Origin: an uncultured Tateyamaria sp.
GTDB lineage: Bacteria > Pseudomonadota > Alphaproteobacteria > Rhodobacterales > Rhodobacteraceae
Direction of reading: 5' to 3'
Length of the DNA: 64,000 bases
NCBI GenBank assembly: GCA_905480645.1
Contig: CAJQRC010000033.1
Location: forward strand, 32,674-96,673
Shown: in pieces, positions 1 through 10,065 of the stretch
Layout: every line of letters starts with the position of its first letter
Position numbering within the stretch: position 1 is the first letter of the stretch
Program-made: the position numbers and the translations under genes
Notes under the pieces: model-generated
What the model was told of the DNA's origin: nothing
Databases searched by the model: none
The model's input: the letters and a program-made list of their open reading frames with translations, nothing else

Positions 1-402
1 TCCAGAGTGTTTTGGTTCTCAATTATTTTAGTTTATATCTTTTTTGTATCTGCAGTTTATAGTTTAACGACTGTGCCAATAGATGCATTCAACTCTGATA
101 ATGCAGAGCAACTCCATGCCGCAATAAAGCTCTCAACTGTTCGTTTGGTGGGCATGGCTATTGTGTTAATTGGCTATCCACTCGTCCTGCTTCGGTACAT
201 GCAACATGCCAAGGACTTGACAATATTGCTTACTTTTTGGGTCATTGCTATGTATATTGACGATCACATGGTTTTGTACAGAATGATTGAATATCCGGAT
301 AGGGGTTTATTTGCGCTGGTTCAGTGGTGCCGTCCGATTATGATCGTCAGTCTGGTCTGGATGAGCATTGAACTCGCCTTACGCCGCTCGCCAATGGACT
401 GA
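1..402 (+). CDS. Small polytopic membrane protein, possibly 5'-truncated by the window edge
   Basis: The frame is open to the left edge and has a GTG at position 7, so the true start may lie outside the window. From the GTG it encodes 131 residues with about four hydrophobic segments (near residues 2-20, 45-63, 68-84 and 105-123). I do not recognise a family. The C-terminal half (Ile-Asp-Asp, Asp-Arg, Arg-Pro in order) aligns by eye with the same region of the next gene, so the two look like diverged tandem paralogues. They are separated by a few bases and are probably co-transcribed. Function unknown. Confidence 0.6.
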   Translation, partial: SRVFWFSIILVYIFFVSAVYSLTTVPIDAFNSDNAEQLHAAIKLSTVRLVGMAIVLIGYPLVLLRYMQHAKDLTILLTFWVIAMYIDDHMVLYRMIEYPDRGLFALVQWCRPIMIVSLVWMSIELALRRSPMD

Positions 403-406
403 ATTG

Positions 407-898
407 ATGGTAGATAAAAACAAAAACAATCCTGAAATTACAAACATACTGGCTGGTTTTTTAGAGCAGCAGTCCAAAGTAAAAGATTTTACCATCCAAT
501 CTTCTAAATTCAGAATAATATTTTGCTTTGTAAATTTGTATGCATTACTTCTTGGGATCGTGTATTTTTTAGTAAAAGGAGATCTGGTTGAAGGTGTTAA
601 TACCGACTTTGTCAATGAAGTGTTCTTGACTGTATTAAATGGACGGACTTCAGTATTTTTTTTGCTTTTTGTAGCCCTCAACCTGTCAGCCTATTATAAT
701 TTTGGATTTAAAATCGTTTGCCTATCTACTGTTGTTTATATGGTAAACAGTGCAATTGATAATACTGTTCTTTTTTCGGGCTTATCGAATTTAATTGATA
801 GGCCGTATTTTTCAGCGTTTATAATCACTAGGCCATTATTCGTTACTGCCCTAGTGGGACTCTTTATACTCCACAAAGATAAAGCCAAAAACGACTAG
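407..898 (+). CDS. Small polytopic membrane protein, paralogue of the upstream gene
   Basis: The protein has 163 residues from the ATG at 407, four bases after the upstream stop. A longer TTG start at 368 would overlap the previous gene and is less likely. A charged N-terminus of about 35 residues precedes four hydrophobic segments. The late region (Asn-Ser-Ala-Ile-Asp-Asn, Ile-Asp-Arg-Pro, Thr-Arg-Pro) matches the spacing of Ile-Asp-Asp, Asp-Arg and Arg-Pro in the upstream protein. No enzymatic motif is visible. Function unknown. Confidence 0.6.
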   Translation: MVDKNKNNPEITNILAGFLEQQSKVKDFTIQSSKFRIIFCFVNLYALLLGIVYFLVKGDLVEGVNTDFVNEVFLTVLNGRTSVFFLLFVALNLSAYYNFGFKIVCLSTVVYMVNSAIDNTVLFSGLSNLIDRPYFSAFIITRPLFVTALVGLFILHKDKAKND

Positions 899-1379
899 GT
901 CTGCGGGTACTAAAATTGACTGCATAATCGAGCATTAGAGATTAGCGTATCGTTATTAGCAGTTTTTTACACCATCACGTAAATAACCTATAACAAAGCC
1001 TGAAAGAATTACTATATTTCTACAATAACGGTCCGATCAAGCATTGGAACCGTCTTCCTGTGATTTAATTAAGCGGTCATTATAGCATGTGACGGGATTA
1101 TCCAAAGCAACAGTTTATACGGATCTATTGGAGGAGCAGATTGCTAGGCAATATTTTGGCGCATATGAAGTTTGTAAAAGTTTTTGAAATACGACATGTC
1201 GTTTCGCAATAGTTATGAAACATGTATTTTTCCTACCAATTGCACTGTTTTCAGCCATAAAAATACACTTTGACCAAGTGGAATTTCTCATTTTGGTATA
1301 ACATGACTTTCGACGTCATATACATGCTGGACGATACATAAATTTACTTTAGGGAACGTTTAAAAATTTCTGCGTGAGG
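899..1379. other. Intergenic, no gene seen
   Basis: About 480 bases lie between the end of the membrane-protein pair and the 3' end of the response-regulator gene. Every frame is broken by stops. I saw no convincing terminator or repeat. Confidence 0.5.
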
Positions 1380-1997
1380 TCAGAAAAGATGCCGCTCTTT
1401 AGCCAATAACGCTGCTTGAGTTCTATTTGAAACTCCTAACTTGGCGAGTAAATTCTTGACGTGAAGCTTTACAGTAACTTCTTGGATTTCGAGGTTGCGA
1501 GCGATCTCTTTGTTTGACAGCCCAATGCATAACTGTTCCAGCGTTTGCATCTCACGCGCGGAGATATTGCAAAAATCACTAGAATTTTTTCCTGCTGCGG
1601 TTGATGGCTCAAAATCAAAAGGTAGGAAACGTTCCCCGGATAAAATTAATTTAATTGCATTGATAAAAGAGGTGGCTGTGAGGGATTTTGGGATGAACCC
1701 ACTTGCACCTTTTGCCATTGCGCTATTTGCCACGTCACGATTAGCGACACCAGACATCAGTGCCACCTTGGATGTCGGGTAGGATGCGCAAGCTCGATCC
1801 AAACCTTCCAATCCATTCATACCAGGCATACTGTAATCCAATATCAAAAGATCAATGGCGTTTACTCGGTTCATCAACTTAAAGGCTTGCATCAAATCAG
1901 CAGCGGTGAAAACCTTAAAATCACTTACAGTGCCCAAATACGCGGCGATGGTATCGCGTACTAAGTCATGATCATCGGCAATAACAATATTTTTCAT
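1380..1997 (-). CDS. NarL/FixJ-type response regulator (REC + LuxR-type HTH)
   Basis: The 205-residue protein has a receiver domain (about 1-120) and a LuxR-type helix-turn-helix (about 143-205). Acidic residues Asp8-Asp9 and the probable phospho-acceptor Asp54 sit in a Leu-Asp-Tyr-Ser-Met-Pro-Gly context; Lys104 in Pro-Lys-Ser is the conserved receiver lysine. The HTH shows the typical Ser-Asn-Lys-Glu-Ile-Ala and Thr-Val-Lys-Leu-His-Val-Lys-Asn-Leu signatures. It is transcribed divergently from the hybrid kinase at 2688, which makes that kinase its likely partner through the kinase Hpt domain. Family and phosphorylation logic are established; the pairing and targets are inferred. Confidence 0.93.
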   Translation of the reverse strand: MKNIVIADDHDLVRDTIAAYLGTVSDFKVFTAADLMQAFKLMNRVNAIDLLILDYSMPGMNGLEGLDRACASYPTSKVALMSGVANRDVANSAMAKGASGFIPKSLTATSFINAIKLILSGERFLPFDFEPSTAAGKNSSDFCNISAREMQTLEQLCIGLSNKEIARNLEIQEVTVKLHVKNLLAKLGVSNRTQAALLAKERHLF

Positions 1998-2687
1998 ATC
2001 GAATTATCAGATATCCATATTTTATTTGATATAAAAAAGATTTAGTCAGAAGATTTTTTCTTCTCGCAGTTGTTCTTCTCGCAGTTGGTTGTACCTATGT
2101 TTTTAGCTACATTACTTTAGTAAGTGACGTAGTGGTTTTTTAAAACAAACGGATAGAAAATGGTAAATCTAAATCTTTTACATCTGCCTATATTATTGCT
2201 GGTGATTTTGATATCCGCCTTTGGTTTGTGTTTATTCAGAACAAGAATGCACTGAAGATAACCATTTTGCAATCGGGCACGGTTTGAATAAATTTAAAAG
2301 CACTCAACATGTTGGAGTAAAGCCAGTTTACACAACCACGATGTGGATGAATCGCAAGAATCGGTCTCAGGGATTTTACTCAAACCCCTACCAGCGCATC
2401 TTCGGGTTAGGGGATTGCCATTCAACCTGATAGCTGTAGACGACTATGCAGTGAAAATCCCAATCGTCGGTTTTGAGGATGGTACACCAATAACTGCCTC
2501 TCATGTTGATGTTGAAATAATACCGATCAGCAAAAATGGACCCTACTAGTTGGTTTTTCCATACTACAACCACTTGAAGTACCAGACTACTGTTACTTAT
2601 GTTTGCAGTATCTTTCAATTAAAGGAAATCATGTTTGTAAATTGAAAGCATTTTGTCTCGTGTAGGGGCCTGAAAAGTGGATAATAA
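1998..2687. other. Divergent intergenic region with a possible gene remnant
   Basis: The region carries the promoters of the response regulator (left) and hybrid kinase (right). A short ATG frame at 2161-2265 starts with a hydrophobic helix and stops after about 35 codons. A second short frame at 2343-2549 reads like soluble protein sequence (Val-Gly-Phe-Glu-Asp-Gly). Together they could be the debris of one exported protein, but I recognise no family and the gene, if any, is broken. Confidence 0.3.
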
Positions 2688-5204
2688 ATGCAATCTGATT
2701 TGAAAGGTTATCGGACATTAGTTTTAGTAGGCCTGCTTCTGCTAGCATTATTGTTCGGCTTGATGGTAAGCAAATTGTTTTCCGAATTGCGAGATTTATC
2801 AGTTCCCGAGGACGCTATTTTTAGTCGATGGAATAGCTTTCAATTTGAAACTGACTTCGCAAATTTAGAAGTGGCCTTGATTGAAAGCATAGCGGATGAG
2901 GATTTGTCAAAAGATAATGTACGACAGCGCATGGACATTGTCCTACGTAAATTGTTTGTTTTTGAAAGAGGACCGTCTGGAGATTTTCTGGCGGAAAACG
3001 AGAAGGCTCAACTTTTACTTCGGCCAGTAAAACAATTTGCAACGGCCGCAAATTCAATTCTTGATAAGCCTGGTGACATTTCATTTCAAGATCTTTTGAT
3101 CTTACGCAATATGGTTCGCGACGTTCGGCCTGTAGCTCATGAAATTGCATTGCTTGGAGTAAAATTAGCAGCAGTTAGGTCGTTGGAACGTCGGGAAAAA
3201 TTTTCCAAACAAATCAGGTGGACTGGTGGTTTTGCGATTGTATTCATTGTTATGATGGCAGCTTTGTTACTTTTGTTGGACCTGATGTTGCGCTCTGCGA
3301 TGCGCCGTGATGCTGATTTGTCGGCTGCTGCCATGCAATTAGCATCAACAGTAGCTGGCTCTCTAGATGCAATTGTCACAGCAGACAGATGGGGTAAAAT
3401 AATCGAATATAACGCTTCTGCAGAGGGTTTATTTGGGTGGATGCGCGAGGAAGTCATCGGGAAAACTATGGAAGAAGTCATCTTCCCTAAAGGTCTAAGT
3501 GCTGCTTACAAAAATGCTATTAACCGGTCCCTAGAAACAGATGAGCAAAAGTCTGATGGTGACAGTCGTGTTGAATTATCTGCTTTACGAAAGAGTGGTG
3601 AAGAATTTTTTGTTGAATTAAGTATGACGTTTGTTGAACGTAATGACCGCGCTATTTTTATGGCATACATTCGTGACATAAGTGATCGAAAGCTTATTGA
3701 GCAGACCTTAACAAATGCGCGTGACCAGGCTGAGCGTACTGATAAAGCCAAGTCGTGGTTCCTCACTGTGATGAGCCATGAAATGCGTACTCCTTTAGCG
3801 GGCATTATTAGCGTCATGGATCTGTTGAAAACAACCAAGCTCACGAAAAAGCAGGATCATTACAGGCAGATTGTCATGTCCTCTAGTGAAGTTTTACTTG
3901 AGCATATCAATGAAGCTCTTGATATCACGCGAGTAGAATGTGGTGAATTACAATTTTCTATCCAGAATTTTAGCTTACCCACTTTAGCCACATCACTGGT
4001 TGACGTACTTGAACCACTTGCCGTGGAAAAGAAAGTGGATTTAAGACTTCAAATTGATGACAATGCTCGGTGTAATTTCATGGGGGATATTAACCGAATT
4101 AGACAGATTTTGACAAATCTGGTGGGTAATTCCATAAAGTTTACTGATGATGGATACATCAACCTTGCGATTAGTGGCACTGAAAACGATGGCATAGTTT
4201 ATCTTAAATTTAAAGTCACCGACACTGGTGCAGGTATCGCTCCAGAAAATCAAGAAAATATTTTTGAAGATTTTGTGGCTCTTTCCTTTGGTGATAGCCG
4301 TCAAAGGCGGGGTGATGGATTGGGGCTTTCCATTTCCCGCAAAATTGCGCGTCTAATGGGTGGCGATATTGAGGTGAAAAGCGATGTTGGAAAAGGAGCG
4401 ATATTTACTTTAAGTATTCCGGTACAACCGGTTGATAAAAATGAAGATAAGTCAATAGAACAAGCAGATTTTTCACAAGTCAGGGTCAACGCGATTAATG
4501 CTCTTATAGCTGAGGATAATAATATTAATAGAAAAGTTCTCTGCGATATGCTCACGGTGTCTGGACATACTGTAAGCACGGCTGCGAACGGTCTAGACGC
4601 ATTGCAGCAAGCTGATAACCAATTGTTTGACATTATTTTTATGGATATCAGCATGCCAGTCATGGGTGGCCTTGAAGCAACCAGTCGGCTTCGCGCCGAT
4701 GGTGGATTAAACGCCAAGGCCTACATCGTAGGGTTGTCAGCGCATGGCAGTGAAGAATTTCGTGAGCAAGCGGAAAGTGCGGGTATGGATTGTTTCCATA
4801 CAAAACCAATTCGGATGAACGCTTTACATAAGATTATTGCAAATATTTCGTCTGCTCCTCAGTTGACCCCTGTTGATGAGAAATCGTCCCTAGTGCTGCA
4901 AGAATTAAGCGCAGCAATTGGTCAAGAGAAGGTTTTGAAAGCTGGTGCAACTTTCTATAAAGAACTGGATATATTTATCTATCAGTCCGTCAATGGTGAG
5001 TTGGTAGGAGATTGCACCGCACTGGCGCAGGCCACTCATAAAATGAGAGGTGCCGCAGCTTTGTTGGGACAAAAAAGGCTAGAAAAGCGACTGGCTAAAC
5101 TCGAAAAAAATGCCCGTGATGGCGATGTGGCCGATTGGAGTAATGACATTCAAAACCTTCAAAACATTGCTCAACAATCGAAAGCGTCTTTCGACAGTTT
5201 TTAA
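2688..5204 (+). CDS. Membrane hybrid sensor histidine kinase (PAS-HisKA-HATPase-REC-Hpt)
   Basis: The 838-residue protein has a transmembrane helix at about 9-29, a periplasmic sensor region of about 150 residues, and a second helix at about 178-200. A PAS domain follows (about 215-335), then a HisKA dimerisation helix with His364 in the Ser-His-Glu-Met-Arg-Thr-Pro motif. The HATPase domain has its N-box near 477-486, G1 near 512-519 and a Gly-Asp-Gly-Leu-Gly-Leu G2 box near 542. The receiver domain carries Asp653 and the Hpt domain carries His784. All phosphorelay residues look intact. The divergent NarL-type regulator is the obvious terminal receiver. The periplasmic sensor region matches no family I know, so the signal is unknown. 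Confidence 0.95.
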   Translation: MQSDLKGYRTLVLVGLLLLALLFGLMVSKLFSELRDLSVPEDAIFSRWNSFQFETDFANLEVALIESIADEDLSKDNVRQRMDIVLRKLFVFERGPSGDFLAENEKAQLLLRPVKQFATAANSILDKPGDISFQDLLILRNMVRDVRPVAHEIALLGVKLAAVRSLERREKFSKQIRWTGGFAIVFIVMMAALLLLLDLMLRSAMRRDADLSAAAMQLASTVAGSLDAIVTADRWGKIIEYNASAEGLFGWMREEVIGKTMEEVIFPKGLSAAYKNAINRSLETDEQKSDGDSRVELSALRKSGEEFFVELSMTFVERNDRAIFMAYIRDISDRKLIEQTLTNARDQAERTDKAKSWFLTVMSHEMRTPLAGIISVMDLLKTTKLTKKQDHYRQIVMSSSEVLLEHINEALDITRVECGELQFSIQNFSLPTLATSLVDVLEPLAVEKKVDLRLQIDDNARCNFMGDINRIRQILTNLVGNSIKFTDDGYINLAISGTENDGIVYLKFKVTDTGAGIAPENQENIFEDFVALSFGDSRQRRGDGLGLSISRKIARLMGGDIEVKSDVGKGAIFTLSIPVQPVDKNEDKSIEQADFSQVRVNAINALIAEDNNINRKVLCDMLTVSGHTVSTAANGLDALQQADNQLFDIIFMDISMPVMGGLEATSRLRADGGLNAKAYIVGLSAHGSEEFREQAESAGMDCFHTKPIRMNALHKIIANISSAPQLTPVDEKSSLVLQELSAAIGQEKVLKAGATFYKELDIFIYQSVNGELVGDCTALAQATHKMRGAAALLGQKRLEKRLAKLEKNARDGDVADWSNDIQNLQNIAQQSKASFDSF

Positions 5205-5770
5205 TGTAAACTATAAAATTTATATGCTTTGGTATTGACGCCTATACCTCGTGGTATTTGTACTTCGTCCTTTTGCTAATTTTGCACATTATTCAATGTG
5301 ATAAAAAAATAAGAGCGTTAGCCGTTTTGTAGCCCATGCTGCTGGGTGGTGTAACAACGCCCATTAGGTAAAGTAACCATTTAAATGTTCTGCAAGCTAA
5401 ATGATTGAAGCAGGCATATGGGTAACATCGGAACAGTCAATGGATCACACGTTGAAGGCTGTCTTACCCCTTTTTTAGTGGTGATAATTTGAAATTACAG
5501 AAACCCAAAGCAGCAATACTTTACCAATTGGATGGGCACTAATACCATATTATTGATAGCAGTGGTGTCAGCATTAATCTGGTTAAATACTTTATTCGTT
5601 TTTTAAGTACTCAAGTACTCATCCACTGGTTGGAGTGCAGTTCCGGTTGAAGAACGTGCGAGCTACCATAGTGGGATAATTGTGCCGGCAGGGAGAAGAT
5701 CTGACAGTACACTAGGGTGGAAATTGGAGGATGCAAAACACAGTAGTAGGATTGGTGGGTTATCGTCTAT
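5205..5770. other. Intergenic, no gene seen
   Basis: About 565 bases lie between the convergent kinase and manC genes. No open frame of useful length or recognisable protein remnant was found. A short direct repeat (aagtactc) occurs near 5605-5620. No clear terminator was identified. Confidence 0.45.
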
Positions 5771-7192
5771 TTATTCCCGGGCATAATCGTCTTCATGACG
5801 TACTATATCATCCTCTCCTAGATAAGAACCTGTCTGGACTTCAATAATAACCAATGGCAGCTTTCCAGGGTTTTCCATTCGATGGATAGCGCCAAGGGGG
5901 ATATAAACTGATTGGTTCTCACCAACGATTTGTTCACTATCATTGATGGTCACTTTTGCGATACCTTCGACAACTATCCAGTGTTCAGAACGATAATAAT
6001 GGTTTTGTAGTGACAAAGCCGCCCCTGGACGTACTGTTATGCGTTTGACCTGAAATCGGTCGCCGGTCACAAGGTTTTCGAACCAGCCCCATGGGCGGTG
6101 GCTCATTGGGAAAGTGGTAGCTTGCTTGATTTTCTTGTCTGTAAGTGTTGATACAGCTATTTTCACATCCTGCGCGCGGGACGCATCCGCCACCAATACG
6201 GCATCAGGCATTGCCACGGTGATAATATTATTCAAACCAATTCCAACAACTTCAAGCGCGCTATCCTCTGAGCGCAACAGCGTGTTATCGCAGTCAATTG
6301 CCGTAGCCGAGCCAGATGTCGCAACGCCGCGTCCATCCTGTTGGGTTTCACGCCAAACTGCATCCCAACCACCAAGGTCAGACCACCCTGTTGTGAGAGG
6401 GATTACAGACAAGTTGTCAGCCTGCTCCATGATTGCATAGTCGATGGAAATGTTAGCTGCGCTTGACCAAGCGGCTGGATCCAGCCTGAAAAAACTAAGA
6501 TCTGGCTTTCCGCGATTCACTGCGGCGCGCACTGCTAACACCAGGTCGGGAGCGTGAGTTGTGAAGGCTTGAATAATATTCTTAACAGAGAAAAGAAAAA
6601 TGCCGGCGTTCCAAAGGAAGTTTCCTGCAACGACCATATCTTTTGCACTTACTGCATCGGGTTTCTCAACAAAGCGTTTTAGTTTGTAAGGTTTAGTCTT
6701 AATCTTGTTAGGATTTTCCATTAATTCCAGATAGCCATAACCAATTTCTGCATAGGTTGGTTTGACGCCAAAGGTTACAAGCTGGTCACTCTTAGCATTT
6801 TCAACCCCTGCCTGCACTGCCTCGTAAAACGCTTGGGTATTGTCAATAACATGGTCTGAGGGCGTGATTAGCATGAGACCGTCAGGATCAGTTTTCTCAA
6901 GCCAAAATGCTGCTGCAAGAATGGCTGGCGCAGTATTACGGCTTTCAGGCTCGATGATAACTGCCTCTGGATATACACCCAATTCACACAATTGCTCTGT
7001 TACGATAAAACGAAAATCTGAATTAGTCAGTACCAGCGGTGCCTTAAACTCTTTACCGGATAAGCGTCGGGCGGTTGCTTGAAACAATGTTAATTCACCC
7101 GTTAATGGTACAAATTGCTTAGGGTAAGATTTGCGTGACAACGGCCAAAGGCGTGTTCCGGAGCCGCCGCACAAGATAACTGGTGTGATCAT
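5771..7192 (-). CDS. manC: Mannose-1-phosphate guanylyltransferase / mannose-6-phosphate isomerase
   Basis: The bifunctional 473-residue enzyme has the usual type II PMI-GMP length. The N-terminal nucleotidyltransferase domain opens with the Gly-Gly-Ser-Gly-Thr-Arg-Leu-Trp-Pro GTP-binding signature and Tyr-Pro-Lys-Gln-Phe. It makes GDP-mannose from mannose 1-phosphate and GTP. The C-terminal cupin domain (about 355-470) carries the metal-binding His and Glu residues of the isomerase that interconverts fructose 6-phosphate and mannose 6-phosphate; Gln-Asn-His-Tyr-Tyr-Arg-Ser-Glu-His-Trp is visible. GDP-mannose feeds surface polysaccharides. No glycosyltransferases adjoin it, so the polymer is not identified here. 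A gap to the next gene suggests a single-gene transcript. Confidence 0.96.
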   Translation of the reverse strand: MITPVILCGGSGTRLWPLSRKSYPKQFVPLTGELTLFQATARRLSGKEFKAPLVLTNSDFRFIVTEQLCELGVYPEAVIIEPESRNTAPAILAAAFWLEKTDPDGLMLITPSDHVIDNTQAFYEAVQAGVENAKSDQLVTFGVKPTYAEIGYGYLELMENPNKIKTKPYKLKRFVEKPDAVSAKDMVVAGNFLWNAGIFLFSVKNIIQAFTTHAPDLVLAVRAAVNRGKPDLSFFRLDPAAWSSAANISIDYAIMEQADNLSVIPLTTGWSDLGGWDAVWRETQQDGRGVATSGSATAIDCDNTLLRSEDSALEVVGIGLNNIITVAMPDAVLVADASRAQDVKIAVSTLTDKKIKQATTFPMSHRPWGWFENLVTGDRFQVKRITVRPGAALSLQNHYYRSEHWIVVEGIAKVTINDSEQIVGENQSVYIPLGAIHRMENPGKLPLVIIEVQTGSYLGEDDIVRHEDDYARE

Positions 7193-7834
7193 TCAATGTT
7201 GCTATCTATTTTTGCTTAGGTCGTTTTTCCGCTGTTTTGGAAAGCAACTATGCGTCTGAAAAATGCCTTGTTGCAAGGATATAGCGTATGTTTATTCCAA
7301 ACGCTCCAGATTGTCGACATCTATTAGTTTGTGGGACTGATTATCAGGTTTTAATGCATCGCAACTAAGCTCACCTTTGAAGCCAATCACGTGGGTAATT
7401 ATTTTACTTATTAAATTAGTGATGTGCGCTGAAGCGCAGGATCGTACCCGTTAGGATAAAAGTAATTTTGATCAAAATCTAATTCCAGAAGGGTGTCGTA
7501 TTCTTTTTACGTTAATTTAGGGTGACCTCAGAAAAATACTTTTTTTGGTGATTTTTGGAAAATTTACCATTGTTTTAATTGAGTTAAATCATGGATTTTT
7601 ATAAGATCGGAGTTGTGTGGAAATTTCTTAGAATTATTGAAGGTAAATAGTTTTTCCCTCAAATAGTCTCCTCTCAAACGGCGATAATCAGGTAGACAAC
7701 TAAGATCGCCCGTGCCTAAGATGAACAATTATTCAATTATTGGGTTCAATACTTTAACCACTCTACTATTTATATTAGTTTCGCATGAATTTCGGTATAT
7801 AATGCAAATCATAAAATTAAATAGGAGAATGAAA
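7193..7834. other. AT-rich intergenic region
   Basis: About 640 bases lie between the divergent manC and small-protein genes. No supported gene was found. An in-frame extension of the downstream gene reaches 7712 but lacks a ribosome-binding site, and its N-terminal segment looks non-native. Confidence 0.45.
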
Positions 7835-8239
7835 ATGCTTGGTGCTAAAGCAGGAACATTGACATTAAAGGAAACCAGTAAGCCGATAGCTTCCGGAAGA
7901 TATGGATTGCCGGCTATGGAAACACACAATGTTGGAAGCGGAAAACTAGTAGGCCACGATGTTATGGGACGGGCAACATTTACAGCAGCGATGCGCCCAG
8001 ACGGTTCGTGGGTAGGTGAATGTCCGGCTGGGATCATAGCTTGCTCAGAAGGTGTGGCCACATTCATTTGTAACGGTGTTGGAAATATGACGGAAGATGG
8101 TGGCGTATCGTTTAGGGGTGGCGCTTCATTTGAAACTACATCTGATGCGTTATCTGAACTAAATGGGAAGTATTATATGTTTACCTACGATTCCGATGCA
8201 GACGGAAATGCAGAATGGAATCTTTACCCCTGTAAGTAA
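7835..8239 (+). CDS. Uncharacterised small beta-rich protein
   Basis: The start is set at the ATG at 7835 because an AGGAG motif lies seven bases upstream (7823-7827); the ATG at 7829 is too close to it. The product is 134 residues, without a signal peptide or membrane helix. It is rich in Gly and alternating hydrophobic residues, with Gly-His-Asp-Val-Met-Gly-Arg-Ala and Gly-Gly-Val-Ser-Phe-Arg-Gly-Gly, which suggests a small beta-barrel or sandwich. Two cysteines lie near the middle and one near the C-terminus. I do not recognise the family. It stands alone, with long AT-rich flanks on both sides. Confidence 0.6.
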   Translation: MLGAKAGTLTLKETSKPIASGRYGLPAMETHNVGSGKLVGHDVMGRATFTAAMRPDGSWVGECPAGIIACSEGVATFICNGVGNMTEDGGVSFRGGASFETTSDALSELNGKYYMFTYDSDADGNAEWNLYPCK

Positions 8240-8611
8240 CAAAATTCTTAGTTTAGATTTTTGAAAGTCACCTTAGCTCTTCTTTTAAAGGTTTTTATAG
8301 GCAGCCAGAACTCAAAAGTTGCTCGCGTAAAATTGGTACACAATTATTTTTGTGAGAACTAAGCTTCAAAAGTATAGAATTGAACAGATTTTAAAATTTG
8401 GGATCAGAACAGCCCATCCTTTGACGACTTTGAACAGGAGAATTCTAAACAAAGAATTTTGGAAAAATTGAAAAGTAATCAATGGAATCTATCAATAATT
8501 TTGATGCAATAGGACCATAGTTTGACATGAAAAATAGTATCTTTACGTTTTTATAACGTTATTATTAGCAACAATTGTAAATGCTGAAGAAAATGCTTTA
8601 GCATAAATTTA
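8240..8611. other. AT-rich intergenic region, no gene seen
   Basis: About 370 bases lie between two convergent genes. All frames are interrupted and no motif was recognised. Confidence 0.45.
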
Positions 8612-9496
8612 TTACTTATTTTGACGCTGTGATACGATTTGTTCGCGCCACATTATGTAAACTCCAGATGCTATTACCAACGCTGAACCGATAAGCATTG
8701 ACAAACTTGGTCGCTCTTCAAATACCAAAATGCCCAAAATAAGCAGAAAAACGATACGAGAATATCTAAACGGCATTATAGCAGATAGTTCGCCAATCCG
8801 GAGAGATGTGATTAGCAATAGGTATCCTACAGAACCAAGTATAATCATGCAGGCAATTATGCCCCAATTTATTTCTGCTGGGAAAAACATGTCTCCATTT
8901 AAAAGAACCCAAGCAGTGGTAAATGGGAGAGCTGCAATCATGGTGAAGGTTGCTAGACTTGCTGATGAAATATCTGGTGGAGTTAGTCGTGTTACAAGAT
9001 CTCTAATAGAAAAAGCTATCAGTGCTACAGCCGCCCAGATTACTGAATAATCTAAGCCTTCTTCCCCAGGTTGAATGACAAGTAGAACGCCCAAAAAGCC
9101 AATAAAAATTGAACTCCAACGGCGCCAACTTACTTTTTCCTTTAGAAAAATTACGGCTCCTACCGCAACCAAGATAGGGGATGCCTGCGTCACAGCACCT
9201 ACTATTGAAAGTGGTACTTTAGTCAGGCACATGACCATGCCCAGTAGACCAATCATTTCTGCACAATACCGCACCAGTAAAACTGGTTTGAGGGCTCTAG
9301 GATCTTTTAGGTTTTCGCCTTTCAGTAGGGCAATCAATGCAAATATTATAAAGCCACCACTGATTAGAAAAAGCATGATTTGAGCAGGAGATAAGAAAGA
9401 TCCAGACATTTTGATAAATGTGTCGGCAACAGCAAATATTGCCATCGACAGCAGCATCAGTATTATGCCTTTGGTATTCTTATGACTGGTTAACAT
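8612..9496 (-). CDS. EamA-family (DMT superfamily) membrane transporter
   Basis: The start is the ATG whose codon begins at 9496, because a GGAG motif stands about eight bases upstream; a longer frame to 9541 has no such site. The product has 294 residues with about ten predicted transmembrane helices in two EamA repeats (about 10-140 and 150-285). The Pro-Leu-Ser-Ile-Val-Gly-Ala-Val-Thr-Gln-Ala-Ser-Pro segment is typical of RhaT/EamA-type drug/metabolite transporters, which usually export amino acids or metabolites. Substrate cannot be read from sequence. Neighbours give no clue. Confidence 0.9.
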   Translation of the reverse strand: MLTSHKNTKGIILMLLSMAIFAVADTFIKMSGSFLSPAQIMLFLISGGFIIFALIALLKGENLKDPRALKPVLLVRYCAEMIGLLGMVMCLTKVPLSIVGAVTQASPILVAVGAVIFLKEKVSWRRWSSIFIGFLGVLLVIQPGEEGLDYSVIWAAVALIAFSIRDLVTRLTPPDISSASLATFTMIAALPFTTAWVLLNGDMFFPAEINWGIIACMIILGSVGYLLLITSLRIGELSAIMPFRYSRIVFLLILGILVFEERPSLSMLIGSALVIASGVYIMWREQIVSQRQNK

Positions 9497-10065
9497 GTGA
9501 AAACTCCAAAAGCACAGGCGCCAGTGCTTAGAGTAAATCATTCACAATCAAAAGCATATTTAGTTAAGTATTATGATAGTTTGCTAATTCATATATAAAT
9601 GTCGTGCAATATCGTTCGTTACCAAATCACACATTTTAAGTCATGACTATGTCAGTGTTGTATCAATACAAAACTTAGTTTTGTGTCTGCTAGGTGGCGA
9701 GATTTGTCCAAAAGCAATCTCATTCGTAAAATGTGTTGAGTTCTACTTTCAGATTTAAACGTATAGAATTTTTAACATAAAACTGTTACGTTATTGGTAT
9801 AGCATTTCATGAAAATAAATGGAGATTGCTATGAAATTTATAAAATTCCCACTGAATACTAGTTGGGCAAACCGATTTGTTTCTCGGCCTTGTAAGTTGT
9901 CAAAGAGATCATGAATAATCTTGACCTCAGTTTGTATATTTTGAAATTGATGGAAGTTAAAAAGAAATGCCTTCCATTCTACTGTGCTATTTGACGAGCA
10001 TTTTTGATTGACGTTTCCCAAATTTGTGAAAGTGATAGCTCCTTTAAAAAAAAGAAAGCCAAATT
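9497..10065. other. Intergenic region upstream of the decayed arsenate module
   Basis: About 570 AT-rich bases. In related ars operons an arsR repressor or arsenate reductase often precedes gapdh-arsJ, but I could not identify a remnant of either on the plus strand here. A 76-codon minus-strand frame (9791-10021) resembles nothing and is probably chance. Confidence 0.4.

Noticed and set aside
2343..2549. 68-codon frame in the kinase/regulator intergenic region
   Set aside because: Too short, starts without a ribosome-binding site, and no family is recognised. At best a relic, noted only under the intergenic entry.
9791..10021. 76-codon minus-strand frame upstream of the gapdh pseudogene, considered as an arsR remnant
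   Set aside because: The translation has no ArsR metal-site or HTH pattern, the composition looks random, and no ribosome-binding site precedes it.
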